Assembly (NCBI RefSeq): GCF_012395835.1
Contig: NZ_JAAZSQ010000010.1
Coordinates: 87,313-151,312, forward strand
Length of the DNA: 64,000 nt
Source: Arthrobacter mobilis
Lineage (GTDB): Bacteria; Actinomycetota; Actinomycetes; Actinomycetales; Micrococcaceae
Direction of reading: 5' to 3'
This document shows positions 63,875 through 64,000 of this stretch, piece by piece. The notes beneath the pieces were generated by a model. That model had not been told where the DNA came from. It saw only the letters and a list, made by a program, of their open reading frames with translations, and ran no database searches. Position numbers and translations under genes: made by a program. The number at the start of each line of letters is the position of its first letter. Within the stretch, counting starts at the first letter, position 1.

Positions 63875-64000
63875 TCAGCGCTTGAGCGAGCTGGCGATCT
63901 GGGCCATGACGGTGTTGTCGGCCAGGGTGGTGGCGTCGCCGGCCTCGCGGCCTTCGGCAATGTCCTTGAGCAGGCGGCGCATGATCTTGCCCGAGCGGGT
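63875..64000 (-). CDS. acsA: Acetyl-CoA synthetase (3-prime end, partial)
   Basis: The last 41 residues of an AMP-forming acetyl-CoA synthetase: TRSGKIMRRLLKD with the conserved, acetylation-prone Lys (in relatives within PKTRSGKI), then LADNTVMAQIASSL. The rest lies beyond the right edge. Confidence 0.93.
   Translation of the reverse strand, partial: TRSGKIMRRLLKDIAEGREAGDATTLADNTVMAQIASSLKR

Overview
The window looks like chromosomal backbone of a high-GC Gram-positive actinobacterium, most likely a Micrococcaceae member close to Arthrobacter. The evidence is GC-rich third positions throughout, an HspR-controlled dnaK-grpE-dnaJ-hspR operon, DUF3073, DUF4235 and COG4315 families, a MarP-type protease, a DinB/mycothiol-type protein, and many start codons that sit at leaderless distance from a TAnnnT box. 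I saw no rRNA, no CRISPR array, no intact transposase and no recognisable phage or defence island. The taxon is an inference from gene content, not from a marker search.

Layout. 1-2.6 kb: sugar ABC importer (binding lipoprotein and two permeases, leftmost one cut). 2.7-9.5 kb: DinB-like protein, KhtT/KhtU potassium-proton antiporter pair, tryptophan 2,3-dioxygenase, secreted VanY-like peptidase with FG-GAP repeats, dCTP deaminase, UMF1-type transporter. 9.7-16.4 kb: six-gene Mrp sodium-proton antiporter operon (A/B fused, C, D, E, F, G), then DUF4235. 16.7-19.8 kb: TPP riboswitch and the YkoE-YkoD-YkoC thiamine-precursor ECF transporter. 19.8-27.6 kb: aminodeoxychorismate lyase, cardiolipin synthase, a leftward operon (LysE exporter, LMW phosphatase, PabB fused to an N-terminal P-loop kinase-like domain, FAD monooxygenase), and a methyltransferase. 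27.7-32.2 kb: heat-shock operon with HAIR operators, plus a RadC N-terminal-only protein. 32.4-39.7 kb: COG4315 lipoprotein, ECF sigma and anti-sigma, TrmB, DEAD helicase, YccF, PPOX-like, YceI and GNAT genes. 39.9-42.6 kb: clpB with its own HAIR operator. 42.7-46.2 kb: septum-formation-like protein, DUF3073, membrane protein, DUF892, 2H phosphoesterase. 46.3-54 kb: purF-purM and purD-purC on either side of a decayed MFS gene, a membrane protein, a sterol-carrier-like protein and L-asparaginase. 54.2-64 kb: membrane protein, FAD monooxygenase, tRNA-Pro(CGG), metallophosphoesterase, class A penicillin-binding protein, DUF4177, RidA, NUDIX, Crp/Fnr regulator, MarP-like protease and the 3-prime end of acetyl-CoA synthetase.

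The most unusual feature is not a gene. It is a dispersed, modular repeat family of about 24-65 bp units spread from 16 kb to 60 kb. The main module folds into an 8-bp stem around a near-constant 11-nt loop, and the stem bases change in a paired way between copies. Several copies begin exactly at the TAG stop codon of the preceding gene. One supplies the stop codons of two convergent genes (mrpG and DUF4235) through a single CTAG and encodes the last 20 or so residues of MrpG. Two arrays are tandem duplications of 54- and 55-bp units, and one cluster is a mosaic of partial copies.

Other points worth attention are the P-loop/PabB fusion, a 93-nt near-palindrome between grpE and dnaJ, a set of about fourteen genes with a TAnnnT box 6-8 nt before the start codon, and a Crp-like site upstream of the Crp/Fnr gene.
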